From NCBI GenBank assembly GCA_028565715.1, contig JAOXYC010187467.1:1-12455 (forward strand): a stretch of DNA of 12,455 bases. Direction: 5' to 3'. A model generated the notes under the pieces. The model ran no database searches. It was not told where the DNA came from and worked only from the letters and a program-made list of their open reading frames with translations. Of the stretch, positions 1 to 9,118 are shown one piece after another. How positions within the stretch are numbered: the stretch's first letter is position 1; the number at the start of each line of letters is the position of its first letter. The position numbers and the translations under genes were made by a program. Source of the DNA: Phoronis pallida. Taxonomy: Eukaryota > Phoronida > Phoronidae.

Positions 1-300
1 GGAAAATAAACCGCCGAAAAACTTCCCTTTACTTTCAGACGATGCAATCTAGAGGGCGCAACTGTTTGTCCACATCCAGTATATCCGGTCATGCGCATTC
101 GCGCTGGAGAGAAGCATTCGCGTCTCCTTTTGCTCGAGTGAAATAAGTCGAATGTTGAGTATTGGAGCATCTGGTTAACATGGGCCTAATCGCAGAACTT
201 GTAGACCCATGTGCTTATTATGCGGGCATTTGAGTTGAAAAATTTTGCGAAAAAAATGCATTATTTCGCATATAGGCACATGCGCTCAATGGCGGGGCTA
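1..300. promoter_or_regulatory. CpG-containing promoter-like patch at left edge
   Basis: This stretch has more G, C and CpG than the AT-rich DNA that follows. It contains two copies of GCATTCGCG (95-103 and 114-122), the first inside TGCGCATTCGCGC, which resembles an NRF1-type site with one extra base. A further ATGCGC lies near 281-286, and AATCTAGAGGGCGC at 46-59 resembles a CTCF core. No convincing exon can be read here. A promoter of a gene lying mostly outside the window is possible, but this is inference. Confidence 0.25.
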
Positions 301-1682
301 TACGGAATACATTCTTTTCTCTATGATGTTCAAAGTATCCTGTTGATAAAGTGTCGGGTGGTAATGAACAGTTATGTAGGATTTTAGTTTAATGTACATA
401 CTATTTTTAACTAAAATATATCCTTTTAGATTAGAGTAGTGTATAGTGTACAAAGTAAAGTGGATGTTAAATAGGAAAAGTGCATTTTTTAATGCTAATC
501 TTACTTTAAATGAGCGAAGTAATTATTTTTTGTTCATAGACCAAAAATAGTCATTTGGAAATATTTTAACATGTAGTTTCTTCATCACAAATTTTGTAAA
601 GTAGACAAGATCGGAAATTGAACTTGGAATATTTTGATGTGAAAATGTTTCTGTCATGATTGTGTTAATTTATTGGTTTGCTAAACAATGGAAACATTAG
701 CAAGATTTTGCTGTAAACCATAATAAATTGCTGATCTCTTTATTTTTTTGTCACATTTTTATTATCTCATGAATCAGATTTTTAAATTTTGCATTGAAAA
801 ATTCTGGCCACTCAATTAAAAATTAATATACACACTTCAAAAAGTATAGAATATGTTTTCATCATATTCATATCTGTACAATTCAAGAATTGAAGAAAAA
901 ATGTTTTATTACTAAAAAAATGAATAAAAAGTAAGCGATTTGAGGAATTGCTGAAAAGAAATCATGAAACTATTATGTTTCAAGGGTGGGGTTGAAGAAA
1001 AGAATTGCAAATTTGATGTATTCAAAAATAAGGCATTTTCAACTTTATTCCTTTTTTCTTAATCTTCATTTTTGGTAAATCAAAATCCCAAATGTGTCAT
1101 TTGTTCAAAAGAATTCTTTGACAGTGGTTAGTTTTGAGACTGGGTATGATAATTACCATGCCACGTTTTGAAGAACATCCGCCAGATTTTGAATAAACAC
1201 TCTATTCTATTTGGTTATTCATTTCTGTGAATTTCATCTATTAGCATTGTCAAGTAAATATAACGCAAAAAAACTACATAATGACACCACATCAAAGACA
1301 CTGGACCTTTAATTTCTGTTGTTCCAATTTGTTGTAATTTCACAACTGGCTTACTTTTGAGAAAACAACGTCACCAATAACAAATGGTTATTGCGATACA
1401 TTTACTATAATTAGCTGTATGCAATATCCCCTGGGACACCCGTCCTAATCATAACTACTTGCATTTATATTTCACATTCATTCATAACCTACATGCAATA
1501 ACTGTTCATTCATCAAAACTTAATTTATTTCCTGCAAAATATGAACAAGTCAACAAAACGCACATTCACTGATGACATCACTGTGAAAAAAAGTTATATC
1601 ACCCCAGTTTATTCGAGTGAAACAGAAAACCCACATAAATAATAATTAATGTTTCCGTACTTATATTAAATGGGGATAGCTT
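301..1682. other. AT-rich intergenic region, no gene recognised
   Basis: No open frame or exon with recognisable protein similarity was found on either strand. The sequence is A/T-rich with many homopolymer runs. The only point of note is TGACATCA at 1573-1580, one mismatch from a CRE, about 100 bases upstream of the better CRE-like site of the peptide gene. TAAT-rich sequence near 1640-1650 could bind homeodomain factors but is expected by chance at this base composition. Confidence 0.5.
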
Positions 1683-1690
1683 TGACGTAA
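1683..1690 (+). promoter_or_regulatory. CRE-like site of the peptide gene promoter
   Basis: TGACGTAA differs from the palindromic CRE TGACGTCA at one base and keeps the TGACG half-site bound by CREB/ATF factors. It lies 32 bases upstream of the first base of the TATA box. Vertebrate somatostatin genes are the textbook case of a CRE a short distance upstream of a TATA box, so the arrangement suits a peptide-hormone gene. Binding is inferred only. Confidence 0.45.
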
Positions 1691-1714
1691 GATTGGTAAT
1701 GGTCCCCCAAAGAG

Positions 1715-1721
1715 TATAAAA
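1715..1721 (+). promoter_or_regulatory. TATA box of the peptide gene
   Basis: TATAAAA is followed by a G/C-containing base context and would place transcription start around 1743-1748. An ATG at 1736-1738 would then lie at or upstream of the cap site and be excluded from the transcript. This supports translation starting at 1842. Confidence 0.55.
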
Positions 1722-1766
1722 CAGATTTCTTTATAATGAAAGGCACACATTTTAACAAGAGAAACG

Positions 1767-1826
1767 GTACGTTTGTGGTGGTTTTGAACTGTAAGACACG
1801 TAATGTCGCTCAATACACTTTTTCAG
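1767..1826 (+). other. Probable 60-bp intron in the 5' UTR of the peptide gene
   Basis: A strong donor (ACG|gtacgt at 1767) and a pyrimidine-rich acceptor (acttttttcag-like, ending at 1826) define a short intron. The leader exon would run from about 1745 to 1766. Removing the intron puts the ATG at 1842 fifteen bases into the next exon. Sixty bases is short but spliceable in many invertebrates. Confidence 0.45.
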
Positions 1827-1841
1827 GTTGCTGTCGCCGCG

Positions 1842-2936
1842 ATGGCGTTCCTTTTATATATTACAATGGTAAGTTTTCTTTTTAACTTCTCATTAATTTC
1901 AGGAAGAAAAAACGTTCAATGTCGTACATCGCTAAAGTGAGTAAAATTCATCAACTTTCGAATGATGTCGATGGTGATGAGATTCTTGCCATGAATTATC
2001 GACAATGGCATTACGAGAAAATTTCAGTTGTACCATAAAAAATGTTTTTTCATAAAAATGAACTGATGCAGTTTCGTCGAGAAATGCCGCATGTCAATGA
2101 ACCTGACGATTTTAAATCCGTATTATTAGCGATGTATGACCTGCAGTTACGGATTTTCTAAAATATTTTCTTTTATTTCACCATTGACTATATGTATCTC
2201 GTTATTATTGATGTTAAAATTGAAATAGAGCGCAAATAAAACATGTTTTTCCTTGTGTATCAAATAATTTTCAATTGGTCTTAGCTCACCGCTTTCCGAT
2301 TGGAACTGAAAAATGAATAATTCCAAGTGTACATAAGTTTTTGGTCAACTATGGGTCTTGACCGGGGTCTTATTGACAGCTTATCGGGCAGCTTATGCCT
2401 GAAGAAAAGCCTTGTCACATTTTTTCGGATAAATTCGCTAAAAGCCCGCCCGGTCAATGGATATATATGTTGATTATCAAAATAATGCAGAAAAGCCTAT
2501 AATGATTCCTTTCTTATTTTTGTGAATAAGATTTGTCTTTAGCTCTCCGTTATTTATTTTCTTAGTGGCTATATGGGGCCATGACAAAAGAAAGGTATTG
2601 TATGAAATAAGATTCGGCTAAAAAGGGAATTTTATCATTTTACTTTTTTACTCTGTTACAATTTATGTTTTCTGTCTTCAGATAAATGCAGCCAGCCTCA
2701 ACCAAAGAACAATACGAGGTACAACATCGAATACAGACATTGACGAGAAGGCAAAAGAATTCATAGACTTGTTGACGGCAGTGAAAGATTTGTTATATCA
2801 AGAAAAATTGGACGATTCCAAGTTTACACTACAAGCAGCTGTCGATGTCTTGAAAGATAAAACCTCTAAGCGAGGAAGAAACAAGGACCAAATTAGAGCT
2901 ATAGGATGCTATCTACACCCTCTCGACTGTATGTAA
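1842..2936 (+). CDS. Allatostatin-C-like neuropeptide precursor, two coding exons
   Basis: Coding exons are 1842-1868 and 2682-2936, joined across a gtaagt...ttcag intron in phase 0, giving 93 residues. The start ATG sits in a near-ideal context (GCCGCGATGG). Residues 1-14 (MAFLLYITMINAAS) form a short hydrophobic signal peptide, with likely cleavage after Ser14. Residues 15-71 are a charged, probably helical spacer rich in Asp, Glu, Lys and Leu, without cysteine. Lys72-Arg73 is a prohormone-convertase site. It releases the C-terminal 20-mer GRNKDQIRAIGCYLHPLDCM, whose Cys85 and Cys92 should form a disulfide ring. The ring spacing (C-x6-C), the Tyr after the first Cys, the Pro four residues after it, and one residue after the last Cys match insect allatostatin-C (CYFNPISCF). 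As in that family, there is no C-terminal Gly for amidation and the peptide is a single copy at the end of the precursor. By family knowledge, such peptides are secreted from neurons or endocrine cells and act on somatostatin/AstC-type receptors. Receptor and function here are inferred. The alternative is an unrelated cyclic peptide with chance similarity. Confidence 0.78.
1869..2681 (+). other. Intron within the signal-peptide region of the peptide gene
   Basis: The donor is ATG|gtaagt and the acceptor is tctgtcttcag|ATA. The 813-base intron is AT-rich. It holds a GC-richer patch bounded by a 9-base inverted repeat (2358-2366 and 2449-2457) and no recognisable exon. Confidence 0.7.
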
Positions 2937-3067
2937 ACGAGATGTCGGAGGGCATACCTGCCAGATGAAGCATTTTTGTGAAATTGTGGCAGAGTACACA
3001 CGCACACGTCAGCAGTTGATTTGAAAATATATTTGACAACACCAAATTGTGTTTAGATGGAACCCGG

Positions 3068-3073
3068 AATAAA
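3068..3073 (+). terminator. Polyadenylation signal of the peptide gene
   Basis: This AATAAA is the first one downstream of the TAA at 2934-2936 and gives a 3' UTR of about 150 bases. A T/G-rich stretch follows within 30-50 bases. Confidence 0.6.
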
Positions 3074-4166
3074 TTGTTTATGAAAAAAAAAACGTTTACA
3101 GTTATTATGTCTCACAATTATGTTAATTAGCAATTTGACATGTTGCACGTTGATCATGCCGTAAATTTGAAAAAAGAATTATTTTTAGCAACTTACCTGC
3201 TTTACTGCAAATATTCACTTGTTTTTATTTTTTTAATTAAGTTCGTGCCAGCATCGCCATCACTCGGGATGACGTTCTCAGCCAACTATTAATTTTTGTT
3301 TTTAAACATGTAGATTTAAGTGGAATGTATGATTGTTTCACCGATTTATGGTTTAGATTTCTTTATTCATAAAACCATATAGGATAGGTAAAAGAATCTA
3401 TGATAAAACGGACTTTCAAAAATTCTAAGCACGTTAGAAAACTTATTTTTATGCGCCTATCAATTTCTTTCCTTAAAACGGATTTTCAAAACACAACGTA
3501 CTACAAAAATCATTTTTAAAATGCGTCTTTTCATTTTGTTGTACATGTATCTAGATCTCTTGACTTGTATTGGTCGGAATGTTCATGAACAAGACGGAAA
3601 ATTTAGACAAGTGGCGTTGGTTTTGTTCTCCACTAAAAAGTGTTTTGTCAGTGAAGTGTTTTGAAATTTCACAGTAGGCCTACTACACTATTCTTTCATC
3701 GCCTTGCTAAAATTTTCTTGAAACTTGGCAGATGTGAAGATCATGATATACTGAGTGGAAAAAAAAAAAAAACGGGGTCACCGACTTTAATAACTTCAGC
3801 GTTACAGGAACGTCAACTTTCGGGGTATTTTGCAAATTTAGGAATTTGACAAGTTTAACAAAAAATCACGAAAATATAAGAGGCCACATGAGTTTTAAAG
3901 GAAATTGAATGTACTTTTTGACTAAAGGCAAAAAAGTAATTTTCGTTAACGCTAGTTTTTTCCAGGAACACTTATGTGACAAATTTTCATAATCTATGGT
4001 TCGAATTTCAAGTGTGAACAGTTTTCAAAAATAAATAAACTCAGTACGCCCGCTGTACTGCCTTTAAAAAAATTAGGATAGTGTGCATAAAAAGTATTTT
4101 TAGTTTAGTTTGAGCGCATGAAAAATTCAAAAATTAGTGATGATGTCATTATGAAAACGTTATGTT
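3074..4166. other. AT-rich intergenic DNA with degenerate repeats
   Basis: No gene was recognised. Contents: a degenerate tandem duplication at about 3405-3544, and an A-run with flanking sequence at about 3650-4070 that looks like the remains of a dispersed repeat. A 62-codon open frame from 3661 has low-complexity composition and no recognisable domain, so I do not call it a gene. Confidence 0.5.
3405..3544. repeat. Degenerate tandem repeat, about 70-base period, two copies
   Basis: AAAACGGACTTTCAAAA at 3405 recurs as AAAACGGATTTTCAAAA at 3475. The rest of each unit follows the same order: an ACGT-containing patch, an A-rich patch, ATTTTT, ATGCGYCT, then TCATTTT or similar. The second copy carries small insertions and deletions. 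Confidence 0.5.
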
Positions 4167-4172
4167 TTTATT
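4167..4172 (-). terminator. Candidate polyadenylation signal of HOGA1
   Basis: TTTATT on the plus strand reads AATAAA on the minus strand. It is the first canonical signal downstream of the HOGA1 stop codon and would give a 3' UTR of about 750 bases. Weaker variants (TATAAA, CATAAA, GATAAA) occur closer to the stop, so cleavage nearer the stop is possible. Confidence 0.4.
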
Positions 4173-4927
4173 GACTTATATTAAAAAACACATTTCACAT
4201 GCACAAAAATTAAAGCTTTGCCAATAACAGCACCCTGAAACAGTGTTGGTAAATAAAGTTGATTTAGATACCAACCTGGATTCCAGTCTCAAACTACATT
4301 GCTATGTTACCAAGCCCAATCAAAAATAGCTTTAGTTGGGAAATTCAAGACTCTTTGCTATTAAATACAAAACAATACAACCTAGATTTACCATTAAATG
4401 CATCAATTGATATTTGATATGTCAATTATACCACTACCATCTTTAAACATAATGGTTCTTCAACCTTTCCAAAGTTACAATATAATATTAGAAATTGACT
4501 TCTTGCACAAAACTAGTTATAAGCAAAAATAAGCATTAGAGCAATTCCAACAATCCCTAATTGTTTGAAACACACTTTCCCAAAACCAAACCCGAGCCTC
4601 GTGAAAACCATCAAATAATACTCATGGAAGACTGATTGTACATACATCTCAAAGTTAGTGTCTCTGCATTCTTAACCATTCAAATAGTTTTTATAACAAA
4701 CTTCCAGTCACATGTGGGCTTTATGCATGTTGACAACAGTTTTTGGTAAACCAAAAAGTTTTAAAACAATGTTTTTTTATCAATTTTCTCAAAAACACTC
4801 CTTGACAGATTTTTTTTATGGCTGCTTTCAAAGTTAATTCATAACTTTTGTTGCCCTGTATAAACCCTGGAAGATTTGAAACACGTTTGAAGGGTCAAAA
4901 CTGCTGAAACAGTAACTTATTACAAGA

Positions 4928-7900
4928 TTAAACAGTTGAAGATCGTAAAAACCCGGTTTGTTGAAAGACTTGTTTTACAATATCAACTTGTTCTTGGTTC
5001 AGTGGTTGCAGAGGCATGCGAAGTGGACCACCATAGTAACCATACCATTCCATCGCTGTCTTCAAGCCTGGTACGCCAAACCGTCTGGTAACCTGGAACA
5101 AAAAGTGCAATTTTGAATTATCTTTATCAAAACAGTAAATGCAAATCTAGGCCAATGCCTATACTTGCACACGTGCCTTACAACTTTGATATTTTATGAT
5201 CACCTCTGGTCTAGCAGAAATATCCTATAATTCCCTGCAAACCAGAGAAATATCTTAAGATCGTTAATTCAGATGAATATCTTCCAGTAAATCAGCAAAG
5301 ATTTGCACTTGATGACCTGATGCACCTAGTAACATCAACTCAACAGACTTGGTGCCTTAAGAATTGATCCTGCTTTCATACTTACAGCCCCATTAGGTGA
5401 AACTAATCTGTGTTGGAGTTCCTTTACTTCTTCAACCTTTCCTGCATTGAATAGATCCTGTACTTGACATACTTCATTACCAAGAACGTTAGCTAGAGCA
5501 CAAACACCTCCCACACATCCTACCAATAACAGAAAACATAAGTATGGTTTGCATATGTTACTCTAAGATGATCCTCGAACCATTATACTACACTTGAAGT
5601 ACATAATTCAATCACCCGTTCTGAAAAGCATTCAGGGAAACCAAGAATCCTGAATTTCAAGGTTCCGAGTCAAAACAGGTCACTTGTCTAAATGCTTTAA
5701 AACGGACGCCGATGGGACCCCTCACAGCACCGGACCTGAACAAAGTTCCGACATGAGTCAATTACCCTATACCTATCGCGTAATTACGCTGACATTACCG
5801 TGCCATTGTTAGAAATGGTTTGCGGTATGTAGTACTATTCAGATTTCTGCTTCATTACTTTATTGCCCACTTGGTCAACATGGACTTGTTATTCTTAGAT
5901 CTTAGATAAGGGTGAGAATCAGGGTAGTGTAAGTGTCTCGCGCTGTTGTCCAACATGTGCCATGCAATATCCAAATTGGCAAATTTGCAACCCTATTGTA
6001 TGTTTACATTCACTTGTTTTGCAAATTCAGCAAACCTTAAAAAGATTTACCAAACTGTTACCAAATCCTTAACAAAAGTTTATCAAACTAGAGTCAAAGT
6101 CTTGTATGCTTACCTACAGCTAATGCTGGGTATAAAAATCCAGCAGATCCTGCTAATATCTGAAACCCACTCTTCTGTGTTTGGTAAACAAGATTGCCTA
6201 TTCTTGAGATCTAAATTGAGGAAATAATAGATTAAGGTATTCTTTAAGTCAATCATTGCCTAAATGGGCCAATAAATTAGAGGATAACACACTGCTGTTA
6301 TAAATACATTATTTTTGAAGGCTTTGTACTTGGTTGGTGCTTGGTAAATATTGTTCAAATGTCTCCTGTTTTGAGTCTAATGGCCAAATAAAAACTTCAA
6401 ATTCACTTACAAGGAGATTGCGATTTGAGACATTCATTTCCATACTCATTTTGGATCTTGATTTGTTTTTCTCACATTTTAAAATCACACTGATAATTAT
6501 AAATTAATACCTTCTTAGCCATCCACAAAAAGTTTTGAAAATTTGTTTTTAAAAACTCACATCCCCACCACTGTCTTTTAGTCCTATAATGTTTGGATGG
6601 TTAGATAATTTGACAACAGACTCCGGTGGGATATCAAATCCTGTATTGCCAGGCACACTGTATAGGATCACTGGTACTGGAGAGTTGTCAGCAACCTAGG
6701 AAAGAATGGAGTTAATTATGAGAAATATTCTTAGCAGGCAAGCTGGTTAACTGCCTAGTATGGGCTCAATGTCATTATGAGGACATGGCCTACACCCATG
6801 AATATTAACATAAATATAATAATGAAAACATGTGTTGTGTTTTTTCTGCTGATAACCCGGCTGTAGATTTTACACGGTTTACACAGTCAGAACTCTGTAA
6901 AGTGTGTAAAACACCCTGTAAACGGTGTAAAACTGTCATAGGGTCTGTACTGTGTAAACGGTGTCTTTAATACTTAATATCTCACAAATATCATTGCTTC
7001 AAAAATAGATTTATAACAATTTACAGGTAAAATTTCAAAAATGCAAGTGTAGAACAATTTTTCTGTAATTCTTTTTGCAATTCGGTCATGCTTGGTATTT
7101 GTAAAATAAGTGAATTGGTCATGTTTAATAAATATGGTAGTTGCATTTTACGTAATAATGAGACAAAAATCAAAGAAGATTAGATCAACCAAAATCTGCC
7201 ACAGGTAATTGGAACTTTCTTCTTCACAAAAGAGAAAATCAATTTGATTGAAACGTCACCATCATCATCATCTACCAATATTGTGCAGATCTCTTTAAAG
7301 AGTATTTCCAATATCAAAAGACGGTATTTCTTTGCTGTAGCGACTTTACGTAAACAATAAAACAAAAATTACCTTAATAAAATGTTTCTCTAATGCAAGT
7401 GCTGTCATCTGGTTCTTGTAATAACTTGGTGAAACCACCAGGACGGCATCAGCTCCAGCAGTTGCCATGTTCTTTGTGAGGGTGATTGTATCTCTTGTTG
7501 CTGAAATAAATAAATGGCAATTAATTACATCAATCGACAGAAAAATCATTTGTCAGTTAATTGTGTCAAGAAAATTTTGGATTCAGAACTCACTTTGAAA
7601 ACTTGAAGCAAGATTGATCATTACTGTCACTGACTCCAGGGATTCCTGTTCTTTTAACATTCAGTATTTGATTTTTTACAATTTTTTTTATCAAATATAA
7701 CATATCCGATTAATGCTGCTATAATTCCAATGTCAATAGAGATTTAATTTAGTCAGTTCATAAGAAGCAAGCAGAAATATATAGTGGGTAGAACAATTTA
7801 CAAAATGACCAATTGTTATTGCAACATTGTAAATGATTAAAACCAGCCGTGAGTAAACATACATTCACAACCCGACCCAGCAATTATTAGTTTTCCAGGA

Positions 7901-8599
7901 GAAATCTTTTCTTTAACAAACTTCACCATTTGAACCCTCTCATCAAGTGTCAAGAAGGCATATTCTCCATTTGATCCTTGAACAACATATCCTGAAAAAA
8001 CAAACATATTATGCAGAGTTAATTCTGATCAGAAAACAATGAAAAATAAAAATAATATTTTTGACAAAAAATGCCAAGTGATAGGCAAGTGTGTGTAACA
8101 AGGTCAGAATTATTACAATAAGCGTGCTTGCAATATGACAGGACAGTTGACTAATAATAAGATAATGTTGTAATATACATTGTTCAACAAACAAAGTAGT
8201 AAACAAGCATGAAAAACAAACGAGTGATCGGTTCTAGTTTAAAGTTTCACTCAAGAGTCGGACAATAAATTTCAATAGTCTTCTGAAAATTAAAGACACA
8301 ATGATTAATACTAACAATAAGTTGACATATATAGCAAATAGCTCATTTTCATCATTACCTCGAAATGGTATCTTTCCCCATTTATCAAGATTTCCTTTCA
8401 ATTTGTCCCATGCAATTTCCTCATCTTTGTTGAAAGTGGTTGCAATCGGAGGATAAATTCCAGAGATGTCTAAATTGCTTTTTGAAGACATTGCACGTGT
8501 TGTCATAAAACAGCACGTTTTAATTGTTGTTGATGCAAATAGTTTTGATCTAGATAATGTGACAAAGGATGATAACACGATATTTGCACGCGTAGCCAT
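4928..8599 (-). CDS. HOGA1: Mitochondrial 4-hydroxy-2-oxoglutarate aldolase, seven exons
   Basis: The enzyme splits 4-hydroxy-2-oxoglutarate into pyruvate and glyoxylate, the last step of hydroxyproline breakdown in mitochondria. Coding exons, in minus-strand order: 8599-8359, 7991-7863, 7500-7373, 6695-6561, 6210-6114, 5519-5386 and 5092-4928. All introns are GT-AG and the phases fit, giving 342 residues (human 327). Residues 1-43 contain Arg and Lys but no Asp or Glu, as in a mitochondrial presequence. The (beta/alpha)8 barrel follows: DISGIYPP at 44-51, the substrate-binding GSNGE loop near 86-90, [14 protein letters not shown] in exon 3, LYSVPGNTG with catalytic Tyr178, and GLKDSGGD with the Schiff-base Lys206 (human Tyr168 and Lys196). 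Next come LAGSAGF, then [12 protein letters not shown], and RRFGVPGLK...WYGYYGGP near the C-terminus. The gene is complete with no break. A TGA or TAA does not interrupt any exon, and every conserved block of the family is present in order. Confidence 0.95.
6867..6964. repeat. TGTAAA-rich inverted repeat in HOGA1 intron 3
   Basis: TTTTACACGGTTTACACAGT (6868-6887) is largely complementary to ACTGTGTAAACGGTGT (6949-6964) and to CTGTAAACGGTGTAAAACT in between. The whole 100 bases is a cluster of GTGTAAA-like units in both orientations. It lies in the 677-base intron between the exons at 7500-7373 and 6695-6561. Confidence 0.55.
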
Positions 8600-9118
8600 C
8601 GATCAAAATGCACGAGCACGCAGTTTTTACTTGAAGATTTGATGTGGGCGGAAAGGGTCACTGGAATTACAGGTATTTTGAGGTAAAAACAAGTTGACAA
8701 GTCATAGAAGAACTGTTAACGGATTAACTATAATCAAACGCATTTAGAAAGTGTCTCTCAGTAGTTTTCCTATGAAGATATTCCTCAATATGAGAGAGGA
8801 ATGCAGCAGGAATGCCCACGGGGAACTGCAGAAAAGAAAATTGGATTCGTCAGCGACACCTAGCGGTTGAAATTCACTTCCGCCTGGCACGAAATTTAAA
8901 GACTGGAGATCCTCTCAAAACTTACGGTTTATCTGTGTTTATGAACCGCTGCTATTTATATATTTGATGATTGTTGTGTAGGTAAAATGATCATAACTTG
9001 TACAAGAAGGTGAACGTGTCCTGAGTGATTTTTAAAACTTTAAAAAGTGTTCTTGCATAGTCTTTGCTTTGCATTATTCTGAATGTGTGGAACCACTTTA
9101 CGTCTTTTAAAATGACAA
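8600..9118. promoter_or_regulatory. Divergent promoter region, HOGA1 side
   Basis: HOGA1 reads left from 8599 and the zinc-finger gene reads right from further along, so this stretch must hold at least the HOGA1 promoter. No TATA box is evident just upstream of HOGA1. A CCGCCC box on the minus strand (plus-strand GGGCGG at 8645-8650) and the nearby GGGTCACT are candidate factor sites. A CTCF-like site is at 8853-8866. Confidence 0.4.
8853..8866 (-). promoter_or_regulatory. Candidate CTCF-type binding site
   Basis: Read on the minus strand this is CCGCTAGGTGTCGC, which agrees with the bilaterian CTCF core CCASYAGRKGGCRS at 12 of 14 positions. It lies between two divergently transcribed genes, a common place for such sites. 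Occupancy is inferred. Confidence 0.35.

Noticed and set aside
1903-1936. Mini-exon between ttaatttcag and gtgagt inside the peptide gene intron
   Set aside because: It would leave a 34-base upstream intron and its 34-base length would shift the reading frame away from the KR...CYLHPLDCM end.
3241-3300. GC-richer patch with TGACGTT, considered as an extra exon of the peptide gene
   Set aside because: It lies past the AATAAA, reads only a short frame to a stop and has no second peptide or dibasic site.
3661-3849. 62-codon plus-strand open frame
   Set aside because: Runs through an A homopolymer, has no domain or splice context, and lies in probable repeat DNA.
5655-5680. tRNA/SINE box B-like GGTTCCGAGTC in HOGA1 intron 5
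   Set aside because: Carries one extra base compared with the consensus and no box A stands at the right distance.
5946-6227. 93-codon plus-strand open frame
   Set aside because: Antisense to HOGA1 exon 5 (6210-6114) and its flanking introns; no protein similarity recognised.
7259-7275. CATCAT microsatellite in HOGA1 intron 3
   Set aside because: Only about four units; too short to be notable.
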